DNA of 64,000 nt from Caecitellus pseudoparvulus. Lineage: Eukaryota > Bigyra: Bicosoecida. Of the stretch, positions 15,001 through 21,264 are shown one piece after another. The stretch spans positions 1,284,044 through 1,348,043 of the forward strand of contig CBFFRQ010000018.1 of NCBI GenBank assembly GCA_965644315.1, read 5' to 3'. The stretch's first letter is position 1, and the number at the start of each line of letters is the position of its first letter. Position numbers and translations under genes: made by a program. The notes below the pieces were generated by a model that was given only the letters and a program-made list of their open reading frames with translations, was not told the DNA's origin and did not search any database.

Positions 15001-18000
15001 ATCAGCAAGCGCGCTGCGCGTGCGCTGGCCAAGCTGCTTCCAGCTGCTCCAGCATCAGCGGCCTCCGCCTTTGCCTTTGCCTCAGCTTCAGCCCGCTTGA
15101 CTTCGTCCTCCACTGCGGCGGTGAGGCGCTGTACCCAGGAAGCCTGGTCGTGCTGCGCGGCAACGATGTGACGCTGCAAGACATCGGAGAATTGGGCCGG
15201 CAGCGGGGTGGGCAGCTGGCGCGTAAGGGGCAGCAGTGGCGCCTCTTCGAAAGGCATGAGGGTAAGAAGGGCAGGCTCCACACTGGTCAGAGAAGCCGCG
15301 GCGTCGCCCATTCTTCGCAACACTCGCAGCAGTGTCGTCTCCACCTCAGCTGCCGTAGGAGAGAACTGCACGGAATGAGCAGCCAGCTTGGCATCCGCGG
15401 GCAAGGCCAGCCTCAAAGGCGGTGCGGCGTACACGTGCAAGCCAGCCGGCAGGACGTCACTGCGCACCGGGCGGGTGGCTGCGCTGGCAGCAGTGGCACC
15501 TTCACGTGCCCCTGGCACGTACGCACTGGGACCGCCCTCCGTGTGTTCCTTGCCGGTGTAGCCAGGCAGGTGGTGAGGGGCGTGCAGGCGAAGCGCCACG
15601 GCCGTGTGGGTGGTGTACTTGGCGGCAGCGTCTGCGAGCTGCCCGACGTCCATGGGGTCAATCCACACTTCAGGATCCTGGCTAGATTCAGCCACGCCAG
15701 GCAAGGTGAGCTTGGCAGCGCCTGCGACAGGGGACACTGCCGGCGAGGCCTTGGGGAATGCTGCGTCCTCTGCAGGGCTCGCATCGGCTTGCGTCGGACG
15801 CCCGAAGAAGCCACCGAGTGTGGGGCCTTCAAACACGACCCCCTTCAGAGCGGTAGGCACGAGAGTGATGGTGAACAGGGACGGCTTGTGGGACACCGCC
15901 TCGGCTCGCGGGGGCTGTGCGATGGCGTACTTGCCCACCAGAGACTCGTCGCGAAAGTCCAAGCGGGCATCTGGGCGCGAGCCGATTCGGTCATCCTCAT
16001 CGTCGCTCACATCGCCAGGCATCAGCACGGGGGGAACTGGTTGGGGGACGCCCCACAAGGCAGCAGCTGGCGAGCGACCGCCCCTGAGGGGGTAGTTCAG
16101 CAACAACATACTTGAAATCGCATGGCCAGATGGCTGCGCTGGCGGCGGCTTGGCGACCCCACCGAGCAGGCCATCCATCAAGTGCTCGTACTCTGCTGCG
16201 GTTCGCAGAACGACATGGCCTGCGGAGCGGTGCGTGCTGGCGCCATGGTGGCCTGGGTGGACACCATACAGGGTGTCGCAAACTGCACGGGCAGCATCCT
16301 CCAACGAAGCAGCCCCCCTCGCTCCTGGCACGCTTTGATTTGGAGGCAAGCGTGCAGCCTGCAGCAGCTGCAGCGCAGAGCCCTGCACCTGCTGCAAGTC
16401 GCCGTGCTGCGCTGGAACAATAGAAGTGTCCCGACCTGCTGCAAGAGCGGTGGCAAAGGCCCCCTGTCTACCAGCCGGGTGAGCAGATGCTTGCACTGCA
16501 GCAGCATGTGCTTCGGCTGCCTCGCGCAGCTGTGAGCCCAGAAGCGCCGTGGCCACGTGCCCCACCAGTGCCCCCGCGTGGTAGCCATGCCGGGTGTTCA
16601 AGGCAGTGGCGTGCAGGGAAGCAGCAGCTGTGAAGGCACGGTACGCCTGCAGGGCACTGTCCACATCCTGTGCTCGCTCTTCGCGATCGGCAAACACCAG
16701 CGTGGCCGTGTCACGCACGGCCCCCGTTTCACACACGCCGGCAAGCATGGAGATAAACGAGTCGATGGAGGCTGACGTCAGTGTTCGCAGCTGCGCTGTC
16801 ATGAACAACTGAATACGGCGCAGCATGTCTGATAGAGGGCTTGCCTCGTACAGCGACTGGCTGCGCATGTACAGGTTGTACACGTTGTGCACGGAGTCGT
16901 GCAGCTCTGCGACGAACTTCACGCGCCAATCTTCCCGGAGGTCTGCGAGGAGTTCAGCAGAAGCTGCCGCTTGCCGGCGTTCAAATGTGGCGAGGGACAT
17001 GGGCCACACGGGTTCCTCCCCCAACAGCTCCAGGTAATCCACCCCCTTCAAGCAAGCAAACACATCCTCCTCGTCCAGCGAGGCGCCTGTGTGCTCGGAC
17101 CTGGACGATGGCTGTGGGTTTGTCACCACCAAAGCTGGCGCGTCAGTCCCGAGAGACGCTGCGGAAGCAGACGCCCCCATGCCGTCCTCCCCCGCAGCGC
17201 CGCCTCGCACGGCGAAGCGGCGCCGCATGTGCTTGCGGGCACGCTCGCGCTGCAATGCCTCGTGCTCAGGCGACGCACCTGCTCCGGAAGTAGCGGAGCC
17301 CAGCCACGTGTCAGCAAAGCGGCGCCGTTTCGACAGGAAGCGCGTGTGAAAGAGGCGAGCGAGCCAGTAGGAGGGCAGCCACACTGGCGCAGTGGACACA
17401 GCTAGCGTCTCCTCCAGCGCCATCATGGCCTGGGCAAAGGGAATGCGGGCAGCATCGCCGTGTGCGAAGCCTTCCAACACACTGGGTGTCACCTCCACCT
17501 GCCCGAACACGGGCGCAGGCGGCACGGGAACAGGCCGAGGCAAGCGCAGCGCAACGTGGGCCCTGCGCTTTGCTGGATCCACGAGTCGGTACGTGTGCTG
17601 AGCAAGCTTCATGGTGAAGGCGAATTCATCCCGCACCTCCTGCATGGTGCGTGAGACCAGCTGCTCGTGGCGCTCCAACGTGGGCAGTGGGTTGGACGCC
17701 CTGACAGCTTTGCGGAGAATGCCGGCCTGCACCTCCTCAGACAGAGGAGCAAGCACGTCGGGCGTTGACGGCTGCCCCTCCAGGAAGTGGACATATCGAA
17801 GAGCTGCTTTGGCTGCCTCGCGCCGGGCAGCAGCTGCTGCCCGGCGCGCGAAGAACGCCTCGAAAGACTCTGCGGCGAATCGCAGGTTCAGACGCCGCAC
17901 CCAGCGCTTCGGCAGCTTCCCAGGCAAGTGCAGAACACCATCTTTGTACCATTCGGACTCCTGCTGCTTGCGAGCTTGGAGGTCCTCGGGGCGTGGCTGC

Positions 18001-20945
18001 ATGACGTCGCCGCCGACGCCTTGGTAAGCCTCGACAGGGGGCACCATGGCTGGGCGCAAGTGTGACGTGGAGGGCGCCTGACTGCCCTTCGACACCGCCT
18101 CTCGCAGCTCGCCCTCCGTACCTTCCTCCAGTGTGCTGCCTTCTGCCACTCGTGTCAAGTCTGATAGCTTGGAGGCGTGGGACTGCACAGCAGCGCGCAG
18201 AGATGCGGTGGGCAGGAAGACGACGTGGTACAGCTCGGCCTGCTCGTCAAAGTCAGTGACGACGACGGGAGACCACACCCACTTGCCTCCTGAGAAGATG
18301 GGCGAATAAGCCAATGGCCCCTCCACGTGCACGACGTGGGGTGCCTCTGCCTCCTCAGACTCCTTGCCACCCTCCTCTCCCTGCAAGGCGACAGTGGACC
18401 TGACAAAGGGGGGGGTGGACAGCCACTCTTCGGGGGTGGCTGTCTCATACTCCTCGTTGTCAAACACCTGCAGAGGCAGCTCTGACAGGTCCAAGCGCAG
18501 GAACAGCGGGTCAGCCACCGACGCAGGGACGTCGGACACGGCAGGCCACTCGGCATCATCCGCCCCAGTCACGAGTACGGTGCGGCCGGTGAGGATGTCC
18601 CCAGTCAGGGAGTCAGCGTCGTCGTCGCCACCCTTGCCCTCTGTGCCCGAGGCCTTGGCGCGGCTGCGGGCAGCAGCGGCCTCCACCCTGGCTTTGTGGG
18701 CAGCCGCGGCGGTGGTGCCGATGAGGCTGGCGTCCTCTACTGTGAAGGTGGCCTTCCCTCCCCGCTTGATGCTTACCCCTGCAATGGGCTCAACGCCGAA
18801 GGTGGCAGAGCGGTCATGAGCATGCACCGCTGCAGCACCCACTGCAGGACTGGACCTGATGGCCAGCGCTGCGACTTTCGCGAGGAGATCCTTCGCAGCG
18901 CACAGGACGCTCGCAGAAGGAGCAGGCTCGGGGGACAGCAGCTTGGAGTTGGACGGGGTGAGGCGGGAGGCGGGGCCCAGCCCTGCCGCTCCGATGATGG
19001 TGGTCAGCTCCATCATGCTGATGTCTGAGGTCGCCTGGTCCTCGGCAGCCGCCTCTGCAGCCTTGCGCTGCTTCAGCGTTGCGTCCAGGCGCAGGGAAGC
19101 GGTGGTGCCCAGGAGCCCGATGAGTGGGGAGGACGCCGAGGGAGTGAAGAGGGGGTCTGCAGCGAACGCCGCCAACAACGCCTCTTCCTCCGCACTGACA
19201 GCCGGCGCTGCGCCCTTGCCTTCCCCTTCCTCCAAGTGGAACCTCACGTGGCTCTCAGGCTCGGACGCAGGCTCCCCCGCCTGAGCCAGCACCCTGCGCA
19301 TGCTCAGCCCCTCAATGCCTGCCAGCGACAGGGCGGCGTGGTCGGGAACGGCCTGCACCTGCGACCCCAGGCTGCCTGCGCTTGACAGCGCCGCGATGAC
19401 GGCCGCTGCGTTCTTGGCCGCTGAGCGGGAGGAGCCATCCCGCGGCACATGGGTGGGCAGGCGGCGCACAGTCAAGGGCGTGCGGCGGAGGGACTCCCGC
19501 ACACACAGCAGGCGGTCGAGCCCCACTGCGGCAGCAGAGTCCCGCAGGCCCGGGAGCTTGGCTTCGCCCCGAGCGGCGCCGGGAGCAGCGGACTTGCGTT
19601 CACGGGCGGCATTGCGCTTGCGAGCCACGCGCCCGCCTGCCGTCTCCAGCAGGGCCGTGAAGAGGCGGGCTGAGAGAATGCCCAGGGAGAGAGAGAAGTT
19701 GCCGCCCACACGCTCAGAGGGAGTGGGCAGGTATGGCGTCGTGCCAGGCGGCACATGCACGACGATGGAGGTGTCTGGAGCCGCCCGGTTCACTTCCCGC
19801 CCGGACGGGGACAAGGCGCGTGCCGTCGCCTGCGCGGTGGCTGCCGCGCTGCGCTCAGCGGATACTGCTGTGCTAGCACGGGTCTTGATGGCGCCAGGCT
19901 CGATCTCCACCGCGACCCGGGCGCCTGCGTCGGTTGCCAGGCCGGCTGCTGCCTGGGCTGACCGCAGGCCCGGGCCACGCCCATGCCCTGGCAAGGCAGC
20001 CGTGGCGCCCAGCGGGGCCTTCCACGACTCAATGCCCTTTTCCAAGTGTGCTGTCTTCCCGCCCATGCCCTGCAGGGCTTTCGCTGTGCGCTTCTCTGCC
20101 GTGCGGCGTTGGCTGATGCGTTTGAACGAGCGAGGCACCGGGCCACCGCCGGGCAGGCGCGCCTTGATGGTGGGCCCAAGCGGCCCGAAGCCAGGGCCAA
20201 CGACCTTCCCACCTGGCACGAACTGCACGCCTGTGGCGGCAATGCCCATCGCAGTCTGGCGGTCCAGGCCCGTCTCCCGGGCTGTTTCGGGCGACGCAAG
20301 GAGCGTTTTCAGGGACTCCTGCAGCCCAGCGCCTGCAAAGAGGTGCGGAGACGGCCGGTGCGGCGCAAACAACGAGAAACGCGCATGGTGGGCATATTTG
20401 GGTTGCAGGGTCAGTCGTGAGTCCGCAGAAAGCGCCTCAAAGACAGGCACAGCCGGCCTTGGTGGGCAGCGGCGCGGTGTCGCTGTCGACCATTTCCGAT
20501 GCTCACCAACTACACTGGCTGTAGCCCTAACCCGGCCCCTTCGCGGACACTCACCCTTCGTTGCGGAGCCCAGTCGGCCTGGGCTGCCTTGGCTCGCTTC
20601 CCCTGCCACTCCTTGCTTGTCTGACGGCCCCCTGCCTTTCCCTCGTCGAGATGGTGAGGGACTCGTCAGTCCAAGACCAGCCTCGGCGTGCGTTATGGGC
20701 GTGCGTGCCGGGAGGTGCTGGGAAGTGTACGTCCCTTTCAAGTCTCGTGATGAGCTTGGCCTGGGGCTGCGGGGGCTCCTGCCTTGAGCCTCCACAGAGG
20801 GCAGCGTCGGTGGTGCCGGAGAAGCCAGCGGCGACGAGCCAGGCGGCGCGTGGCCGGCAGTGCCGCCGCGGGACGCAGTGATGCGCGCAACCCCTGGCAC
20901 CTCGAAAGAGTCAGAGGATGCATCATTGGCAGAGGGTGCTGCCAT
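1..20945 (-). CDS. Giant axonemal dynein heavy chain, DNAH1-like (3' end cut by window edge)
   Basis: Force-generating ATPase of an inner dynein arm. One frame with no stop codon runs from an ATG at 20945 to the left edge, about 6980 codons, against roughly 4000-4500 for known heavy chains. Landmarks by approximate residue: DNAH1-type N-terminal region 1005-1400 (LPKRWVRRLNLRF; QLRTLTSASIDSF); linker 2380-2950; AAA1 P-loop GPAGTGKT 3450 with CFDEFNR Walker B; AAA2 GHTGAGKTT 3729; AAA3 GPTGTGKS 4330; AAA4 GVGGSGR 4886; stalk and microtubule-binding domain 5143-5436 (KHPPEAVKNVMKGVCIIKK); AAA6 region LSPGADPM 6300; C-terminal STTGHSTNFVLDISLP then KWTRRGAALL at the edge, so only a few residues and the stop are missing. 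The first about 900 residues match nothing I know. No other in-frame ATG lies between 20945 and the upstream stop near 21036. Class assignment (DNAH1 among DNAH1/3/7/12) is by motif recall; dynein identity is certain. Confidence 0.96.
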   Translation of the reverse strand, partial: MAAPSANDASSDSFEVPGVARITASRGGTAGHAPPGSSPLASPAPPTLPSVEAQGRSPRSPRPSSSRDLKGTYTSQHLPARTPITHAEAGLGLTSPSPSRRGKGRGPSDKQGVAGEASQGSPGRLGSATKGECPRRGRVRATASVVGEHRKWSTATPRRCPPRPAVPVFEALSADSRLTLQPKYAHHARFSLFAPHRPSPHLFAGAGLQESLKTLLASPETARETGLDRQTAMGIAATGVQFVPGGKVVGPGFGPLGPTIKARLPGGGPVPRSFKRISQRRTAEKRTAKALQGMGGKTAHLEKGIESWKAPLGATAALPGHGRGPGLRSAQAAAGLATDAGARVAVEIEPGAIKTRASTAVSAERSAAATAQATARALSPSGREVNRAAPDTSIVVHVPPGTTPYLPTPSERVGGNFSLSLGILSARLFTALLETAGGRVARKRNAARERKSAAPGAARGEAKLPGLRDSAAAVGLDRLLCVRESLRRTPLTVRRLPTHVPRDGSSRSAAKNAAAVIAALSSAGSLGSQVQAVPDHAALSLAGIEGLSMRRVLAQAGEPASEPESHVRFHLEEGEGKGAAPAVSAEEEALLAAFAADPLFTPSASSPLIGLLGTTASLRLDATLKQRKAAEAAAEDQATSDISMMELTTIIGAAGLGPASRLTPSNSKLLSPEPAPSASVLCAAKDLLAKVAALAIRSSPAVGAAAVHAHDRSATFGVEPIAGVSIKRGGKATFTVEDASLIGTTAAAAHKARVEAAAARSRAKASGTEGKGGDDDADSLTGDILTGRTVLVTGADDAEWPAVSDVPASVADPLFLRLDLSELPLQVFDNEEYETATPEEWLSTPPFVRSTVALQGEEGGKESEEAEAPHVVHVEGPLAYSPIFSGGKWVWSPVVVTDFDEQAELYHVVFLPTASLRAAVQSHASKLSDLTRVAEGSTLEEGTEGELREAVSKGSQAPSTSHLRPAMVPPVEAYQGVGGDVMQPRPEDLQARKQQESEWYKDGVLHLPGKLPKRWVRRLNLRFAAESFEAFFARRAAAAARREAAKAALRYVHFLEGQPSTPDVLAPLSEEVQAGILRKAVRASNPLPTLERHEQLVSRTMQEVRDEFAFTMKLAQHTYRLVDPAKRRAHVALRLPRPVPVPPAPVFGQVEVTPSVLEGFAHGDAARIPFAQAMMALEETLAVSTAPVWLPSYWLARLFHTRFLSKRRRFADTWLGSATSGAGASPEHEALQRERARKHMRRRFAVRGGAAGEDGMGASASAASLGTDAPALVVTNPQPSSRSEHTGASLDEEDVFACLKGVDYLELLGEEPVWPMSLATFERRQAAASAELLADLREDWRVKFVAELHDSVHNVYNLYMRSQSLYEASPLSDMLRRIQLFMTAQLRTLTSASIDSFISMLAGVCETGAVRDTATLVFADREERAQDVDSALQAYRAFTAAASLHATALNTRHGYHAGALVGHVATALLGSQLREAAEAHAAAVQASAHPAGRQGAFATALAAGRDTSIVPAQHGDLQQVQGSALQLLQAARLPPNQSVPGARGAASLEDAARAVCDTLYGVHPGHHGASTHRSAGHVVLRTAAEYEHLMDGLLGGVAKPPPAQPSGHAISSMLLLNYPLRGGRSPAAALWGVPQPVPPVLMPGDVSDDEDDRIGSRPDARLDFRDESLVGKYAIAQPPRAEAVSHKPSLFTITLVPTALKGVVFEGPTLGGFFGRPTQADASPAEDAAFPKASPAVSPVAGAAKLTLPGVAESSQDPEVWIDPMDVGQLADAAAKYTTHTAVALRLHAPHHLPGYTGKEHTEGGPSAYVPGAREGATAASAATRPVRSDVLPAGLHVYAAPPLRLALPADAKLAAHSVQFSPTAAEVETTLLRVLRRMGDAAASLTSVEPALLTLMPFEEAPLLPLTRQLPTPLPAQFSDVLQRHIVAAQHDQASWVQRLTAAVEDEVKRAEAEAKAKAEAADAGAAGSSLASARAARLLMASGVSSMPNLHRDRNVRKLLQGRPRPSAGPLSSAIEDMQQWHPAAVELRAAHEYLTDKLATSRQHLSTVPPSAVPVETRMEAARAAISQMVAAEMVRPNALANVYGRFAWLLSLRGADLTRGLSVRRRPPVLTEWDLGAPAEEGDDDGLGSREASAFPSALSGLRRRQAEADPSAVHIGPLRSAVVRGEDEWETEEETSDEEQDMEALFAAAHVAQAARAAMLSGATSPHLAATLPVDEGDETEATLPPAVLAVTPGSGPGDELYPADSAQEEQRAAAMSERRAKRAAEAAAVAARQHALAASASDDDFGMHGDGMGFGEMEAASEGDEVPLRQWQLPYVPKWAAHLTYDEAGRPKKKRAKDERREIRRFWRASQEIARLSDDHVSFGLFAVDTSHVKAVLTKRARELTTAMAKIIVRDCARVAVEVDEKYAELLARLKLKPSNARGVERMRAVLEALDGLVSGLEALSIETWRRLTSLGEFDRDERDIPKQVVRALLYLRTWPSRIMEQAGAALAHLDLESDKLVAELEVEKAAFEKQVAQLPGRVLEFYEKGGEELEVTDKAAFDKVAEEALSLQDQLIESTARATDFNERERIFEQPLSDFTTLERVKHDFQPFYRLWSVVNELDDKAVKWTENPFSEIDTKEMVSKVTAWHAGANGLIKAFAELGAEKPLEVATSLRKKLTGFREILPVVEALGAKDVMQPEHWQDVADRLDDFNGKPFDPLEEQRDFCLNDLINHGVKNHMDDVQEVALIASKQHALNASLQSMVGELRAVSLSLMPYPKSPDVAIIKGVDVIQALLDDQLVKTQNLLTSPYIVNILEDTRRFESMLLDATNLLEVWMNVQRSWRYLEPIFGSKDIMRQMPEQGRVFRVVDKVWRELMRGVAAEPSLVENLADSKLLSTLQNAAQRLETVQRGLNKYLEMKRGQFPRFYFLSNEELLEILAETKDPRRVQPHLNKSFEGIDRIEFKELDGYVSEDDEEDDEGDGEGGEDGAPAQKRQFPKCEIVAMVSKEKEVVRLDAPVDPNRGNRKGNVELWMTDLEDAMRSTLKAIMGRSIRAYAAEPEKREQLFLEWPGQIVLAVDAVFWTHHVEGALRRMKERHEANVAAWVAEKAAERRRAREVRRQMEEAMRSGGDSVLSGGASEEGGLTGRGGSGPVPAGAAQDTGIAVKGMVRRRSSRSMMRTDSSGRMLPPAHPAQGAAGQSAGSQPGAKLPRKPSKARVAGDRPPQMPRPASLRRSASGRSIGSARSDEEPIVAASVRSADNSDPASQVEVDVAPLAAYRDKLNEQLLNIVALVRQSGLKPLQRMTLTCLTTTNVHARDVVDEMVSKKVHDVNDFEWFSQLRYYWSGDPEWRGDDGATVGAGNAAAMAAGPSSPSQRRRKGGQGKGAAVGSGGVTLGSAPVVATLSLEEPPSMPVRIVNATAYYAWEYLGNSSRLVITPLTDRCYRTLMGAVHLLYGGAPEGPAGTGKTESTKDLAKALAVQCVVYNCSERMNTSSMAKLFKGLASCGAWACFDEFNRIELEVLSVIAQQILTIQKGKREGAKRFVFEGTSLNLRPSCNVFITMNPGYAGRSELPDNLKALFRPCAMMVPDYAMIAEIMLYSYGFESARDMSRKIVQVLRLASEQLSSQKHYDYGMRAVKAILVAAAALKRQLAWAEEELVLKAILDVNLPKFLEQDLPLFNGIVGDLFPRATLPAQEDHGLQGALLQAVAKHRLQAVPVLLQKASQLYDTTSVRHGMMLVGHTGAGKTTVVRTLARALNLLADAQRAAETEALAADDASRDHSVDLSPERSRSVGSSGSGMLRGMPEVEGAPEVPMKLAVPPAEIRRYSHVRMRVLNPKALAVEDLYGQDDVNTGDWTDGVLSLAVRMAARDVGQEAKWVMCDGPVDAVWIENMNTVLDDNKKLCLQSGEVIRLTNEMRMMFEVQDLVAASPATVSRCGMVYMEPHQLGWRPLVASWVAALPSSMRLDHGDFLQDAADWLLPHCLAYVRGTEKQNYVTSTVPGLTGAFLRLLGALMREEWVHMFETAALNEAAATAAGRAAVSASLASGPDTHSQSIQSAAAQDVAARRAAAAKAKEDVAVREKLEAMVVFALVWSVGGALGAESRPGFDTLLRALLAGDSVPDEVSYVKPPPRSHTLHDLQQRMDASFAALGAALDAAGVKQGALVLPASVEVPEAAFTRYELLSAGDAFDLISPQVGVRTSKLRFPDVDDASVFDFVLDMGARPSEGSSKEAPSAGAPSSLQLAATSAAGADAALTAAPPGQGPGGSVSTGPIKWQPWMPAGGSSGASSPRSGGARVPLFSIRPGIPYSDIVVPTVDTVRQSTIMQALVRHGVHVLAVGPTGTGKSVSIQHMLGKLAKERYQAVPLRFSARTTAAATQDIIDGAMSKRRAGVYGLSLGRTAVVFVDDLNMPEKEEYGAQPPIELLRQWMDHGGWYGFRSRGKPFRRVVDTQFVAGMGLSSGSRSEVTQRYLRHFNMISCVPFDETSLRRIFGSISRWFLTGASVADSLAGVALASSPTAAAGAGTGATSPRGAAPAVMQVAPKLVSAAVQIYATLQKHLRPTPAKSHYTFNLRDLSAVFEGTVAATPRDMREPEHLIRLVGHELFRVFSDRLVDMHDVQWFHDLVVDEIKAFTGVSWTRALQGFYDSSSDTRAKERKAEEAAAAAAAERASLERELDELKERSWAKATERAQAEKALTAEKHVRIDEGGEAAEPTEVSAPIVVTDADIEAQLSASDKSRMDSIAKKLESMPTSFKCKRGTQPFAFADDWATPDAGDGKADMHGESKEAPSALLPLRRDHDAATAAAVGAPFAEDGSASNSLAFGNFFEGDSAGKYAQAQSDAALLHALRSSLDQYNGTVKQSMDIVLFGMARDHVVRIARRLAQTAGHALLVGVGGSGRRCLTRLAAFTQGQSVFSLSSASTYGFTEWRDDLREVMTLAGVQNKPQVLLLSDADISSDAMMEDVNNIMNAGEVPGLFNEEDKTTVITDCQDAATKAAIAERAQAEAEGDVEAPSTADVVLTRADVFSYFVKACRRNLHVVLAFSPVGKAFRDRLRNFPSLVNCTYIDWFFPWPNQALTSVANKVLVDGGVVAPEDMGKVVPVAVSAHSVSSALTSSMRAETGRHNYVTPTMFLQFLKLYQGLLRSRRAAVSKDQDKYAKGVAAVDNAEAVATTLQRKVEELQPELEASRARTDRAMAAIEVQQAEVDRERAVVVAEEQRLTAEADAAEAMMAECQAELDHAKPLLEEATQALKGLNKQDIVEVKSLKHPPEAVKNVMKGVCIIKKQAPIKGTDGKPSYWVAAKKNLLSKSNFVKTLLTFKMKSLTDRIVEPLRPLLADPNFTPEIVRSSSVAAAGLCRWLHAVVGYHDTVKVVAPKERAVEDAQAALRVKKAALAEKQAMLQELEAKLATLLAQLRDANDEKARLEAGMQQCLTQQANAKILIASLGGQRDRWRRRTVEEQARYQHLTGDALLAAAVVAYLGPFSAEYRSQATQQWLAACVQHAVPLTCTAAGAADEGGQPAFSLVSVLGNDAVIQKWKAQGLPDDPASIDNALMMDASSLWPLLIDPQEQANAWIRSRELAAMEAAKAEAEAVEESKTSGSGRTPAGSAGASGVIGRLRARGNRDIVLPGSLIVVKPSTSNLSRTMEAAVSYGHHVLVEGVGETLVGVLKPLLERREHMAGGVKVIRLGDNTVEYNESFRLFMTTKLPNPHFAPEARVKVNLLNFSATPAGLTDQLLGTVVQHEAKEIENQRRASIKQIAQATAKVSETEERVLSELSSAGDNLLDNEELIATLQASQAISLQAEEELEQGRRSDKRVRALRMEYVPVARRAATLYFTIVSLSKLDPMYQFSLQWFTRLFQVALERTTVSKRKLPLRLAGIVNTFTLLLYRNVCRSLFEKHKLLLSLLMTLRILETETNTPPEHIRFLLSGATSISLSEGNPVAQAAAAATAQRKLPSTSPRGASGEGGFTSEPGVRDLLAGSDVTLDVQVVSEMEDEEAEEQVWLSDEAWRNFLDAASLPGFEGLVEDFKTRMAIWRDVASSDKPSDALMNVLLPASAMDDDGTASGMGSTARSGLGSTLGSMKGGAGRGMTSAASIGASTLASGMHGGPAKSVAGGGAALPRVDSFASSMLSGPAGAGGGTNDPVDSARWFPRELDGISLGGHRHIVGPASAYVQALTRQGAGGGKRGHRGVPTSAANVRYGGVSHARRAAVPPAAQSLAEALIGTGVNGDGAYSYSVTKKGHRKWSELTMLEHAILIRCLRPDKLVPALQDLIAETLGKEFVDMSPLDLAASYKDSAPDVPLVFVLSPGADPMTELLKFAETQGMAKQLEIISLGQGQGAIAEEAIRTAKDSTGKWVCLQNCHLAKSWMPSLERLVESFDAETMEPTFRLWLTSKPAPEFPVPVLQRGVKMILEPPKGVRNNLLGSFTTLTDEYLNSCSQGPPFRKLLFGLCFFHACVLERRAFGPLGWNIPYEFAASDLAISASQLKMFLDDMTPMWALVSSDSAAKPGTPSPATPVHGARSVATGDGGSSVMGGAESSSRRWVVPYAALHYLIAECNYGGRVTDDKDRRLLHATLSSVLNPDIMEDGFKFSDSGIYFAPPDGPLETYIEYIQSLPRNDEPELFGLHPNAAITNAVNESRSILQAGLQLQPRKASQQKSIQPAPASSASEGKNEHASGVEHAQQEDPLVSTAASILERLPSEFDVEAVERDHPVQHEQSMNTVLLQELGRFNGLIREVRSTLLSLQDALRGIILMGGDLEELADSLSTGRVPEAWHRVAYPSMKPLGSWVEDLLQRVAFFAEWVRDGPPASFWISGFFFTQSFLTGTLQNFARKYTVPIDAVYFDFEVQTSTSPHSGTSAPPDGAFVHGLFLEGAAWDPVECVLVDQRPQELLSPLPMLWLRPAVFEAGGSAEEGKEAESKAGSGVPRYAPPSTHVYVCPTYKTASRHGVLSTTGHSTNFVLDISLPISEDDTPQKWTRRGAALL

Positions 20946-21264
20946 GCTTGGCTGAAGCAAGGGCTTCCAGCTGGCGTCGACAGGTGGTGGCACGCAGCCA
21001 CGTGCCGTTGAACGGACGTCGCAAGCGACTCCCCCTCACCTGCCACGCGGATCCGGGAACTGGCAAGCTCTTGTTGCACAGGCGCGATGCGTGCAACGTG
21101 TCATGAAGCTTTGTGAGAGAGGTGTGGATTTGGCAGATTCTGTCTTTCTCCAGGGGTGAATCGGGTGTGCGGGGCACGAACGGCAGGCTGTGCCGCTCTG
21201 GCGCAGGCCTGCAGTGAGGCACAGATTGGTCAGAGAGCGCGCCGTCCACGTGCTATGGCATGGA
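20946..21264. other. Intergenic: upstream of dynein, downstream of methyltransferase
   Basis: This 319-base spacer lies between two genes on the minus strand. It carries the in-frame stop (near 21036) that bounds the dynein frame and must hold the dynein promoter. I see no TATA-like box, RNA gene or repeat. Confidence 0.5.

Noticed and set aside
19300-20787. 495-codon open frame on plus opposite the dynein N terminus
   Set aside because: No family similarity; starts inside a GC-rich region where the opposite strand is open. The minus frame is continuous with the dynein motor.
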